In this document: positions 52,166-60,337 of the stretch, one piece after another
Layout: every line of letters starts with the position of its first letter
Position numbering within the stretch: the stretch's first letter is position 1
Assembly (NCBI RefSeq): GCF_019968605.1
Contig: NZ_CP082966.1
Span: 4,275,640-4,339,639 of the forward strand
Reading direction: 5' to 3'
From: Polaribacter litorisediminis
GTDB lineage: Bacteria > Bacteroidota > Bacteroidia > Flavobacteriales > Flavobacteriaceae
DNA: 64,000 nt
Position numbers and translations under genes: made by a program
The notes under the pieces: generated by a model
The model's input: only the letters and a program-made list of their open reading frames with translations
What the model was told of the DNA's origin: nothing
Database searches by the model: none

Positions 52166-53071
52166 TTACTTTTTAATTAATAACCAAGCCTCTTTAGAAA
52201 TAGAACCTTGTATTTTATATAGGTTATTAATGGCATCATTCTTATCAGTAAAACTATTAAAAGCTACCTCTGTTAACCCCCATTTATTAACCCCTAGAAT
52301 ACTAGCATTATAGCCTTGCTGTTTTAGTTGCTTTACTTTTTTTCTTGCATTTTCAGGAAATTGAAAAGCACCAGCAACCACATGAAAGTTTTTTGTTGCA
52401 GCTTTAGCAACGTTTAACTCTATGGTTGGTAAGGGATTAGAAATGACAAAAGTTGCCTCCTGTATTTTTTTTTCTAAAGCATTTTCTTGATTGGCTAAAA
52501 TTTCTTTTTGCTGATCTTTTTGATAGATATTATTACCTACTAAGCTTACGGTTATGAAAATTGCAGCGGCAGCAGCATATTTTATAAAACTAGGAACTAC
52601 TTTTTTATCTTCACTTTTAGCAACGGGTACGATTGGTTTTACTACTTCTTTATATCTTTTTACAGAAGAAGATTCAATAGTTGATAATCCAAAAGATGCT
52701 GATAAATAATTAACTTTATGATTAGGTTCAAAAATTATTTGACCATTTTCATTCAAACTTAAAACACCAATAGAACCTATTTTTAACGGATTTGATTGTA
52801 ATTCATTTTGCCATTTATGTACGCACAACGCGATCGCATTACAAGCTTCTTTAAAAGAAATATTTTCTGAGGAAGCAATATAATTTGCTAACAAACCATC
52901 ATTAACATTTAAATGACTGTTAAAAGTTATCTGCTTTGATGGTGGTGAGAATGTATGAGTAGCCTCGTTAATCTTTGCACCTATTTTATTGGTTACAAAA
53001 CCACCAAATTCAGGTACAATAACACATTCATATCTATATAGTAAATCGCTGATGTAGTTCGTTAATATCAT
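52166..53071 (-). CDS. HU-CCDC81 and SPOR domain-containing protein
   Basis: A protein of 301 aa from the ATG at 53071 (MILTNYISDLLYRYECVIVPEFGGFV), the usual start of this family; an ATG at 53119 would add 16 residues. Two HU-like CCDC81 domains (about 1-60 and 62-125) are followed by a linker, a TM helix (about 160-178) and a C-terminal SPOR domain (about 226-301, AKAATKNFHVVAGAFQFPENARKKVKQL). SPOR binds septal peptidoglycan stripped of side peptides, so the protein probably links the cytoplasm, perhaps DNA, to the division site. It is divergent from dprA. Confidence 0.88.
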   Translation of the reverse strand: MILTNYISDLLYRYECVIVPEFGGFVTNKIGAKINEATHTFSPPSKQITFNSHLNVNDGLLANYIASSENISFKEACNAIALCVHKWQNELQSNPLKIGSIGVLSLNENGQIIFEPNHKVNYLSASFGLSTIESSSVKRYKEVVKPIVPVAKSEDKKVVPSFIKYAAAAAIFITVSLVGNNIYQKDQQKEILANQENALEKKIQEATFVISNPLPTIELNVAKAATKNFHVVAGAFQFPENARKKVKQLKQQGYNASILGVNKWGLTEVAFNSFTDKNDAINNLYKIQGSISKEAWLLIKK

Positions 53072-53165
53072 ACGAACAAATATAAAAAATTTGTGATTTA
53101 AATAGGTTTTTTTGTGCAAAATTTATCAACAAAAAGTTATATATTGACAATGAAATTGTTACAAA

Positions 53166-54269
53166 ATGAAAGAAGAAAAGTTATTAGCTATTTTACGATT
53201 GCAAAAAAGTAAAGCAATTGGCGATGTTTTAGCAAAGAAACTCATTGTTCATATTGGTGATGTGGAGCAAATCTTTAAAGAGAAAACAGCTACTTTGCAG
53301 AAAATAAACGGAATTGGAAATCACGTTTTAAAGCATTTGTTTGATGAAAATAATGCTAAATTAGCAGAACAGGAGCTGCGATATATCCAAAAAAATAAGA
53401 TTGAATTTTCTTATTTTTTAGACGATGATTACCCTGTAAATCTTCAAAATTGTATCGATAGTCCTATTTTGTTTTTCAAAGACGGTACTATAAATCTAGA
53501 TAATCCTAAAATTATATCTGTAGTTGGTACTAGGAATATGAGTTCTTATGGGCGTGATTTTTGTAGTAAAATTATAGCAGATTTAGCGCTATATAATCCT
53601 ATTATAGTCAGCGGTTTTGCATACGGAGTAGATATTTGTGCTCATAAAGCGGCTATTAAAAATAAACTACAAACCATTGCTGTTTTAGCGCATGGTTTTG
53701 AGCAAATTTATCCGAAAGTACATAAGAAATACATCAATCAAGTAAATGAAAATGGTGGTTTTATAACTGAATTTTGGAGCGAAGACCAACCTTTACGAGA
53801 AAACTTTTTAAAGAGAAATAGAATTGTAGCTGGCATTTCTAAAGCTACCATTATTATAGAAAGTGCAGAAAAAGGAGGTTCTTTAGTTACCGCGGATATT
53901 GCAAATTCTTACAATAGAGATGTGTTTGCATTACCCGGTAGAACAACCGATATTTATAGCAAAGGCTGTAATAATTTAATTAAAAATAATAGAGCAACGT
54001 TGCTAACTTCTGCTAATGATGTTATTAAAATGCTAAATTGGGACATTACAGAAAAGCCGAAGCAAATAATTCAGAAACAATTATTTATAGAATTAAATGA
54101 TACTGAGCAAAAAATATATGATTTATTAAGTGAAAAAGGTGCTCAATTATTAGATATAATTTCATTAGAATGTAACATTCCTATTTATCAATTATCGTCT
54201 ATTTTATTGCAAATGGAATTGAAAGGTGTTACCAAACCTTTACCTGGTAAAATGTTTGAATTGGCGTAA
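53166..54269 (+). CDS. dprA: DNA-processing protein A
   Basis: A 367-aa cytoplasmic protein that loads RecA on incoming single-stranded DNA during transformation. After an N-terminal HhH-like SAM region (LQKINGIGNHVLKHLF), the Rossmann domain shows ISVVGTRNMSSYG, IIVSGFAYGVDICAHKAAI, TIAVLAHGFEQIYPKVH, ENFLKRNRIVAGIS, ESAEKGGSLVTADIA and VFALPGRTTDIYSKGCNNLI. The C-terminal 60 residues form the winged-helix DML1-like domain (LNDTEQKIYDLLSEKGAQLLD). Length and order are standard. Confidence 0.95.
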   Translation: MKEEKLLAILRLQKSKAIGDVLAKKLIVHIGDVEQIFKEKTATLQKINGIGNHVLKHLFDENNAKLAEQELRYIQKNKIEFSYFLDDDYPVNLQNCIDSPILFFKDGTINLDNPKIISVVGTRNMSSYGRDFCSKIIADLALYNPIIVSGFAYGVDICAHKAAIKNKLQTIAVLAHGFEQIYPKVHKKYINQVNENGGFITEFWSEDQPLRENFLKRNRIVAGISKATIIIESAEKGGSLVTADIANSYNRDVFALPGRTTDIYSKGCNNLIKNNRATLLTSANDVIKMLNWDITEKPKQIIQKQLFIELNDTEQKIYDLLSEKGAQLLDIISLECNIPIYQLSSILLQMELKGVTKPLPGKMFELA

Positions 54270-54303
54270 ATAGTATTATTTTTGATAAAAATCAATCATA
54301 TAA

Positions 54304-55362
54304 ATGGCGATAGAAAAAAAATTAATGTCTAAGAAGAAACCAACATTCCCTATAAGTGAAATGTTAGACAAATATTTAAATAACTATAAAAGAAATATAA
54401 AAATCCCTATTTATTATGATGATTTATTGCGGTTTCAAGGATCTATAACCGTATTTGATAAAAATGATGAAGATACACTTTGGGTACGAACCTATTATTC
54501 TGAATTTGATAGAGTAGAGATTGATAATACCTTAAAAAGAGTATACACCATGCTGCATTCAGACGGAAATGATGAAGCCATTCCATTTTTAAATGTAGAT
54601 GCCATTGATTACTGCACCTTTGGTAATTCTAAACCATTCCGAATTAAAATTAGAAATATTTTAAACGATAATTACACGTATTTTTATATTAAAAAAGCAG
54701 ATGCCTCTCGTGTTTATGGTTTGGAGTTAGAGCATATTTTGTCTCCTCACAACATCAATTTTTTGGTGTATAAAGACACCTTAATAGAAGAACATATTGC
54801 AGGGATTCCTGGAGATGATTTTATTAGAGATTTTTTACCTAGTTGTACAGGGTCAGAAAAAGCGCAAATAGCCAAAGAATTTGTAAAATTTAAAGAACGA
54901 TGTTTTGTACGGTTGTTGGGAGATATGCGTTCTTATAATTACGTAATTATTAGAACGCACGACTTTGATAGTATCGTTTATAAAATTAGAGCAATCGATT
55001 TTGATCAGCAATCTTTTGAAGGAAATTTAAAAGTTTATAATCTTCAGTTTATGAAAGAAAACTTTAAAATGATCGAGATGGTAGGTAAAAAATTACAAAA
55101 TAGTTCTATTCGACAATATCAAATTGAGGAACGCTCTTACATGGCAAAAAGAATGATTACTTCTCCAAGAAGAACCGCTCGTTTAATAAAGTGTATGAAA
55201 AACGATACCATTTCTTTCCCTGAAAATGTGGAACTTTTAAAAAAACAACTCATGCAATATGTAGGGGATATAAAATTTAAAGACTGTAAAAATATGGGCG
55301 AAGTTTTAGAAACTATTTTAGCCTTTGTAAAGCGTAATTATTTAGATATTACGAATAATTAA
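54304..55362 (+). CDS. Conserved-type hypothetical protein with a kinase-like motif order
   Basis: A 352-aa protein without signal or TM segment; I do not recognise a named family. After an N-terminal region with IPIYYDDLLRFQGSI, the rest shows in order a possible beta-3 Lys (YFYIKK, 126-131), a helix Glu (YGLELE, 138-143), a hinge-like segment (LIEEHIAGIPGDDF, 160-173), a catalytic-loop-like GDMRSYN (206-212; Asp207, Asn212) and a metal-binding-like AIDFD (230-234; Asp232). This is the order of aminoglycoside-phosphotransferase/HipA-type kinases, though the Brenner His is Leu205. It stands 34 nt after dprA. Kinase activity is inference only. Confidence 0.6.
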   Translation: MAIEKKLMSKKKPTFPISEMLDKYLNNYKRNIKIPIYYDDLLRFQGSITVFDKNDEDTLWVRTYYSEFDRVEIDNTLKRVYTMLHSDGNDEAIPFLNVDAIDYCTFGNSKPFRIKIRNILNDNYTYFYIKKADASRVYGLELEHILSPHNINFLVYKDTLIEEHIAGIPGDDFIRDFLPSCTGSEKAQIAKEFVKFKERCFVRLLGDMRSYNYVIIRTHDFDSIVYKIRAIDFDQQSFEGNLKVYNLQFMKENFKMIEMVGKKLQNSSIRQYQIEERSYMAKRMITSPRRTARLIKCMKNDTISFPENVELLKKQLMQYVGDIKFKDCKNMGEVLETILAFVKRNYLDITNN

Positions 55363-55370
55363 TTTCTTTA

Positions 55371-55440
55371 GAAGCTATTTCCTGCTTTCCACTATATCTT
55401 TTTGTGAAAAACAAAAAGGATGTCGTTTCAATCAGGGCTA
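55371..55440 (-). ncRNA. Candidate structured repeat element (copy B)
   Basis: On the minus strand it reads TAGCCCTGATTGAAACGACATCC, a CTTTTTGT/ACAAAAAG-type stem, then GATATAGTGGAAAGCAGG and AATAGCTTC. Pairing: AGC (55373-55375) with GCT (55437-55439), CCTG (55381-55384) with CAGG (55433-55436), and the central stem 55394-55422. The purine-rich internal loop strands (GATTGAAACG; GATATAGTGGAAAGC) recall copy A at 16598-16679. From memory such elements are frequent after genes in Flavobacteriaceae. Function unknown. Confidence 0.5.
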
Positions 55441-55764
55441 GTCTTGTTTTCCAGCTTTTGGAATTAGGAAGTTTACTTTTTAGCCAACTAACGCAATTTC
55501 TTTTTTAAAAATGAAATAAATAAGGTTATCGCTAATACTAATAAAATTGTATAACTTCTCTTTTAATAAGATATCTATAATTTTTTAAACAAATAATTTG
55601 GTTATTATGGTTATTATGGTTATTATTGTGTAGATATTTACAAGCATATTAAATTTTAAAAAAAATTGCGCAATTAATTTTAATAAAATTTGCTGTTGTT
55701 AACACATTTAAATAAAGAATTTAAATGGTATTATTTAGTATAATAAATTTTAAAATTAAAAAAA
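55441..55764. other. Non-coding stretch before the small secreted peptide gene
   Basis: About 320 nt of very AT-rich sequence. It holds a 9-bp tandem repeat (three GGTTATTAT copies, 55600-55626) and otherwise no gene, RNA or clear promoter that I can support. It presumably contains the promoter of the peptide/GLPGLI/receptor cassette. Confidence 0.5.
55600..55626 (+). repeat. Three perfect 9-bp tandem repeats
   Basis: GGTTATTAT occurs three times in a row (55600-55608, 55609-55617, 55618-55626). A repeat of this kind upstream of a gene can vary in copy number by slippage. Confidence 0.85.
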
Positions 55765-55992
55765 ATGAAAAATTTATTATTAGTATTTGCAATGATATTC
55801 TCAATGAGTTTATATAGCACAGAAATTAAAGTTGAGCATAATGTTGATCCATTAATTATTTACACATCTTGTGGTACTTCTCATACAATGGATGACACTG
55901 GAATGACTTGGGATGATATTTTTGATACTGCAGAAGACCATGAATGGTTTGATTGTGGACCAGGTAAAGATTTAATCTACATAGGTTGGTAA
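55765..55992 (+). CDS. Small secreted acidic peptide with two cysteines (75 aa)
   Basis: A 75-aa protein with a clear signal peptide (MKNLLLVFAMIFSMSLYS, cleavage near 18-19). The mature peptide of about 56 residues is strongly acidic (many Asp and Glu) and has two cysteines (Cys36, Cys64) that could form one disulfide, plus several Trp and Gly (ending IYIGW). I do not recognise the family. It is separated by a hairpin from a GLPGLI gene and a TonB-receptor-like gene in the same direction. It may be a signal, toxin, ligand or structural peptide handled by those neighbours (inference). Confidence 0.6.
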   Translation: MKNLLLVFAMIFSMSLYSTEIKVEHNVDPLIIYTSCGTSHTMDDTGMTWDDIFDTAEDHEWFDCGPGKDLIYIGW

Positions 55993-56007
55993 ATTTAAAT
56001 TAATTTG

Positions 56008-56042
56008 TAGCTTTCATCTATTTAAAAAGGTGAAAGCTATTT
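56008..56042 (+). terminator. Hairpin between the peptide gene and the GLPGLI gene
   Basis: TAGCTTTCA (56008-56016) pairs perfectly with TGAAAGCTA (56031-56039), followed by TTTTC. It lies 16 nt after the peptide stop and 20 nt before the next ATG, so it may partly terminate transcription and keep peptide mRNA more abundant than that of the genes downstream. Confidence 0.7.
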
Positions 56043-56061
56043 TCTTTATAAAAAATGTTTT

Positions 56062-56856
56062 ATGAATAAGAACATATTATTATTATTACTGTCTTTAACT
56101 TTACATGGTTTTTCTCAATCTGAAACTTACAACTACAAGTTTACTTATAAAGTAGAGGGTAAACTTGAGGTTGTTAACAAGAACTCACATATTTCGGAGA
56201 ATATGGTATTGTATTTAGGTAAAGAAAAAAGCCTTTACATAAGTGAGACTAAGCTTAGGATAGATTCAGCAAGATCGGCTATAAAAAAAAGAAAAGGGAG
56301 TCCATTCGAAATTAGCGAATTTAGAAATCAATTACCTAAAAATAGAATAGCATCCTCCATAGAAAAGAATTTTAAAACCTCAAATATTACATACAAAAAC
56401 ACGATAATACCAAGTAAAACAATATCTTTTATAGAGCCAATTCCAAAATTTGATTGGCATATAAAAACAGAAGAAAAAAAGATTTTAGGGTATAGTTGTC
56501 AAAAAGCAATATTAAATTATAAGGGTAGAAATTATATTGCTTGGTTTAGTAATAAATTAACGTTGCAAAATGGGCCTTGGAAATTTGGAGGTTTACCAGG
56601 GTTAATATTAGAAATTTCAGACACACAAAATCACTACTCTTTCAAGTTAATTGGCATAAAAAAAGAAACAAAACTGTTTCCTGAAATTTATCAAAAAGCT
56701 ATTAAAATTAAAAAAGAAAATTTTGATTCAACCGTAGAAAATATTTTTAATAGTATGGGAAATAAGTTAATAGGAGAATCTAAATTGCGTTTTAAAAGGG
56801 AAAGACTTAGAAGAAAAAAAATGTCAAAACCAAACCCAATAGAACTTGAGGAGTAA
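56062..56856 (+). CDS. GLPGLI family protein
   Basis: A 264-aa exported protein (signal peptide MNKNILLLLLSLTLHGFSQ). The family motif GPWKFGGLPGLILEI lies near 170-184, preceded by the conserved ILGYSCQKAILNYKGRNYIAWFSNKL, as in other GLPGLI proteins (TIGR01200). The C-terminal tail is strongly basic (RFKRERLRRKKMSKPN). The function of the family is unknown; members in Bacteroidota are periplasmic and often sit next to a TonB-receptor-like gene, as here, where the coding regions overlap by 11 nt. Confidence 0.9.
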   Translation: MNKNILLLLLSLTLHGFSQSETYNYKFTYKVEGKLEVVNKNSHISENMVLYLGKEKSLYISETKLRIDSARSAIKKRKGSPFEISEFRNQLPKNRIASSIEKNFKTSNITYKNTIIPSKTISFIEPIPKFDWHIKTEEKKILGYSCQKAILNYKGRNYIAWFSNKLTLQNGPWKFGGLPGLILEISDTQNHYSFKLIGIKKETKLFPEIYQKAIKIKKENFDSTVENIFNSMGNKLIGESKLRFKRERLRRKKMSKPNPIELEE

Positions 56857-59479
56857 AATTATATACACTATATTAATTTTAAATACATTCTTATGTTTTG
56901 GACAGGGCAAAGTAATTGTAGAGGGTTTTATTAGCGATACTGCTAAAAACCCATTATTTGGTGGTACAATTATTGCCAAAAAACCAAACTCAAATGTAAT
57001 TCTTGCATATACGATGTCAAATTTACAAGGTCTTTATAAATTAGAATTGTCAAATAGTTTGGATTCCATAGTTATTAAAACTTCTTACATTGGTTTTATA
57101 CCACAACTAAAAACTATTCTTAATAAAACGACTTCGCTATCTTTTTTGTTAATCGAAAGTGCTACAGCATTAAAAGAAATTATAGTTAAAAGTACACCTA
57201 TCTCTAAAAAAGGAGATACTATAAACTATTCTGTAGCCAGATTTAAAACAGCAAAAGATAGGGTTATTGCAGATGTTTTAAAAAAAATGCCCGGTATAGA
57301 AATACAAGCAGATGGTAAAATTTTATACCAAGGAAAACCGATACAAAAATATTACATTGAGGGTTTAGATTTGTTAGAAGGCAAATATAATTTGGCAAAT
57401 AATAATATTCCAATAGATGAAGTTTCTAAAATACAAGTTTTAGAAAATCATCAACCCATACAAATTTTAGATAGTCTTGTTTTTTCGGAAAATGCGTCAT
57501 TAAATATTAGATTAAAAAACAAAAAAATTTTTGTAACACCTGCTTCTTTAGGTTTTGGTGCGTCACCACTTTTACTCGAGGCGTCTGCAACTCCAATGGC
57601 GTTTTCAAAAAACAATCAGTTTATCGGTAATATAAAAGCAAATAATGCAGGTGTAGATATTACAAAAGAATTAAAAGTATTAACCTTTGAAGAGTTTACC
57701 GAGCAGAAAGTATTGCCAACCATAAATTGGACACAAATTGTTCCCTTAGCAACACCTTTATCAAGTAAAGAAAGTTGGTTAGATAATACTACGCAATTAA
57801 CTTCTTTTAACTATTTAAAAAAATTAGATAAAGACTATCAATTAAAAATAAGTGGCTCTTATGTAAATGATCGTCAAAATAGAATAGGAAATACAAAAAC
57901 TATTTTTTTTGCAAACGATGACGAAATTATTGTGAATGAAAGAAAAGAAAATAGACTAAATATTAGGGAATTACTCACGAAAATAACGTTAGAAAAAAAC
58001 ACAAAACAAAAGTATTTTAAAAATACCTTTGAATTTAATTCTAATTGGAACTCTCAGTTTGGTGGCATTAATACAAATGAAATAGTGCAGGATTTGGCAA
58101 TACCGAATACACAAATAAATAATTCGTTAAAATTAATTTTACCTTACAAGAGGACTTTGCTAACATTTAATTCTAAGGTTTTTTATAATGTTAAAAACGA
58201 AAATTTAAATATTAAACCTGGTTTTTTTGAGGAATTAGTTAACGATGGAAATAACTTAGAATCTATAGCGCAAGACATAAAACATAATTTTTTATTAATT
58301 GATAATAAAATAGGTTTTACAAAAGGTATAAGTGGCTTTACCGTAAGTCCGAGTTTGGGGCTTAGTTATCAAAATCAAAATTTAGAAAGTACTATCTTAT
58401 TAAATAATGCGAATACTGTTATACAAGAAGATGGTTTTAGAAATGATTTACTTTTTTCAAACATTAATTTTTATTTAAATACTGCTTTACAGTATGAATA
58501 TGACTTGTTTAAATTTAACGTATTGTTACCGTTAAGTGTTTTAAAAATTAATGCTACTAACAACAACAATAGTTTAGATAGAACTTTAAGTAAATTGGTT
58601 TTTAATCCAAAAATAAGCGTTTCAAGAGATGTAGGAGATTTTTGGAATTTATCTGGAACAACATTTTATGAAAATAGATTTGGTAATATTAATGAAATCT
58701 TTAGTGGTTTTATTATTAATGATTACAGAAATATTAATTCTTTTGATGCACCAATTAGGACGGACAAAGTAACTTCTTATAGATTTAGGGTTGGGTATAG
58801 AAATATTTTAAAAGGGCTTTTTATGAATGGTTTTTATTCAAATACAAATACAATTTCTAACTTAATTTTGGACTATGATTATGGTAATAATGGGTCTTTA
58901 ACTTTAAAAGCGATAGAAAATGAAAACTCTAAAAGGAATCAAATTATAGGTATCCGAACGAGTAAATTTTTTAGTAAAATAAATACTACTTTAAAAATAA
59001 ATTTAAGTGCGATGTCTCAGAAAAGACCAAACTTTATAAATAATCAGTTACAATTAATAGAAAATAATCAGAATACATTAGAAACTGCAATTGATTACGA
59101 TTACAGTAGTTGGTTAAATATTGCTGTAAAAAACATTTTACTAAAATCGAATTCATTTTCTAATGATTCAAAAATTCAAGAATTAACAAGAAATACCATC
59201 TCGTCAGAAATAAATATTTACCCTTCAGATAATCATTTATTTCAGTTAAGTTATGAAAACATTGCATTCAAAAACAAAACAACTTCTTATAATAGTTTTT
59301 TAGATGCTTCTTATAGTTACAATTTCCCAAAATCAAAATCAACAATAGAATTCTGCTACGATAATATTTTAAATACTAAGAATTTTAATAGTCAATTTAT
59401 ATCAGAAATTATACAAACAGAAACGACCTTTATAATGAGGCCTGCTCAATTATTGGTGAGTTATAAGTTTACTTTTTAA
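56846..59479 (+). CDS. TonB-dependent-receptor-like outer-membrane protein with carboxypeptidase-type N-terminal domain
   Basis: An 877-aa outer-membrane protein. The start is TTG at 56846, since no ATG is in frame nearby; it gives a signal peptide ending LCFGQ. A CarboxypepD_reg-like beta-sandwich (about 22-110: VEGFISDTAKNPLFGGTIIAKK) precedes a plug-like region (RVIADVLKKMPGIEIQADGKILYQGKPIQKYYIEG) and a long barrel ending LLVSYKFTF. No clear TonB box is seen and the plug is divergent, as in the group of receptor-like proteins that pair with GLPGLI genes. It may secrete or take up a peptide, possibly the product of 55765. It abuts the convergent EamA gene with no spacer. Confidence 0.85.
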   Translation: MRSKIIYTILILNTFLCFGQGKVIVEGFISDTAKNPLFGGTIIAKKPNSNVILAYTMSNLQGLYKLELSNSLDSIVIKTSYIGFIPQLKTILNKTTSLSFLLIESATALKEIIVKSTPISKKGDTINYSVARFKTAKDRVIADVLKKMPGIEIQADGKILYQGKPIQKYYIEGLDLLEGKYNLANNNIPIDEVSKIQVLENHQPIQILDSLVFSENASLNIRLKNKKIFVTPASLGFGASPLLLEASATPMAFSKNNQFIGNIKANNAGVDITKELKVLTFEEFTEQKVLPTINWTQIVPLATPLSSKESWLDNTTQLTSFNYLKKLDKDYQLKISGSYVNDRQNRIGNTKTIFFANDDEIIVNERKENRLNIRELLTKITLEKNTKQKYFKNTFEFNSNWNSQFGGINTNEIVQDLAIPNTQINNSLKLILPYKRTLLTFNSKVFYNVKNENLNIKPGFFEELVNDGNNLESIAQDIKHNFLLIDNKIGFTKGISGFTVSPSLGLSYQNQNLESTILLNNANTVIQEDGFRNDLLFSNINFYLNTALQYEYDLFKFNVLLPLSVLKINATNNNNSLDRTLSKLVFNPKISVSRDVGDFWNLSGTTFYENRFGNINEIFSGFIINDYRNINSFDAPIRTDKVTSYRFRVGYRNILKGLFMNGFYSNTNTISNLILDYDYGNNGSLTLKAIENENSKRNQIIGIRTSKFFSKINTTLKINLSAMSQKRPNFINNQLQLIENNQNTLETAIDYDYSSWLNIAVKNILLKSNSFSNDSKIQELTRNTISSEINIYPSDNHLFQLSYENIAFKNKTTSYNSFLDASYSYNFPKSKSTIEFCYDNILNTKNFNSQFISEIIQTETTFIMRPAQLLVSYKFTF

Positions 59480-60337
59480 CTACTTTTTACTTCTAGCACT
59501 TTCTAATACTACTGTCAATAAAATTAAACTACCTCCCCAAAAGGTATTCCAAGTGGGTATTTCTTGGATAAAGAAAAAAGCTAAAATAATTCCGAAAATA
59601 GGTTGTAAACTACTAATAATACTCGCAGTAGCTGCAGTAAAGAACTTTAGGGAATGCAACATTAAACTGTGCCCGATGGCCGTGGTTAAAAGAGCGAGTA
59701 ATAGCAAATAAGGAAACTGGCTTTCTAAACCAGATAAATCCATAAAAAATAGGGTTGGGAGTAGCAAAACACTTATAATTACTGTTTGATAAAACATCAA
59801 CATGGTGCCATTATACTTACCAACTTGCTGTTTTAAAATTAAAATTCTGATTGCATAGCAAAATGCAGAAAAAATTCCAAAAAGAACGCCTCTTACTTGG
59901 TTGCTTTCAATATCAAAATCTGGGGTTAAAATATACAAACCCGTTAAAACTAATAATCCGAAGAGAAGATAAATAGGATTGAATTTTGTCTTTAAAAACA
60001 AAGGCTCTAATAAAGCAATTATAATTGGAAATGTGTATAAGGATAAAATACCCAAAGCAACACTAGAGAGTTTTAGAGCATAAAAATAAGTAATCCAATG
60101 GGCCGCCATAAAGACACCACCAAGAAGAAAAGGTTTGTAATCTTTAGAAGATTTTATAGTTAAATCAATTTTTTTGTATTTACAAAACGCATATAAAAAG
60201 CCCATGGCTAAAAAAGATCGAAACCAAATAATCACTTCAGTTGGCATGGCAATATACCTACCTAAAACCCCCGAAGTACTAATGAAAAGAGTTCCTAAAA
60301 GTAACCCTGAAAGGTTTTTTATATGTGAGTTTTCCAT
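59480..60337 (-). CDS. EamA/DMT family transporter
   Basis: A 285-aa inner-membrane protein with ten predicted helices in two EamA halves (about 8-130 and 150-280). Motifs are GVLGRYIAMPTEVIIWFRSFLAMG, the conserved YTFPIIIALLEPLFL in the first half and SSLQPIFGIILAFFFIQEIP in the second. Members export metabolites such as amino acids or act as importers. The start codon overlaps the stop of mfd by one base, so translation is coupled. Substrate unknown. Confidence 0.9.
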   Translation of the reverse strand: MENSHIKNLSGLLLGTLFISTSGVLGRYIAMPTEVIIWFRSFLAMGFLYAFCKYKKIDLTIKSSKDYKPFLLGGVFMAAHWITYFYALKLSSVALGILSLYTFPIIIALLEPLFLKTKFNPIYLLFGLLVLTGLYILTPDFDIESNQVRGVLFGIFSAFCYAIRILILKQQVGKYNGTMLMFYQTVIISVLLLPTLFFMDLSGLESQFPYLLLLALLTTAIGHSLMLHSLKFFTAATASIISSLQPIFGIILAFFFIQEIPTWNTFWGGSLILLTVVLESARSKK

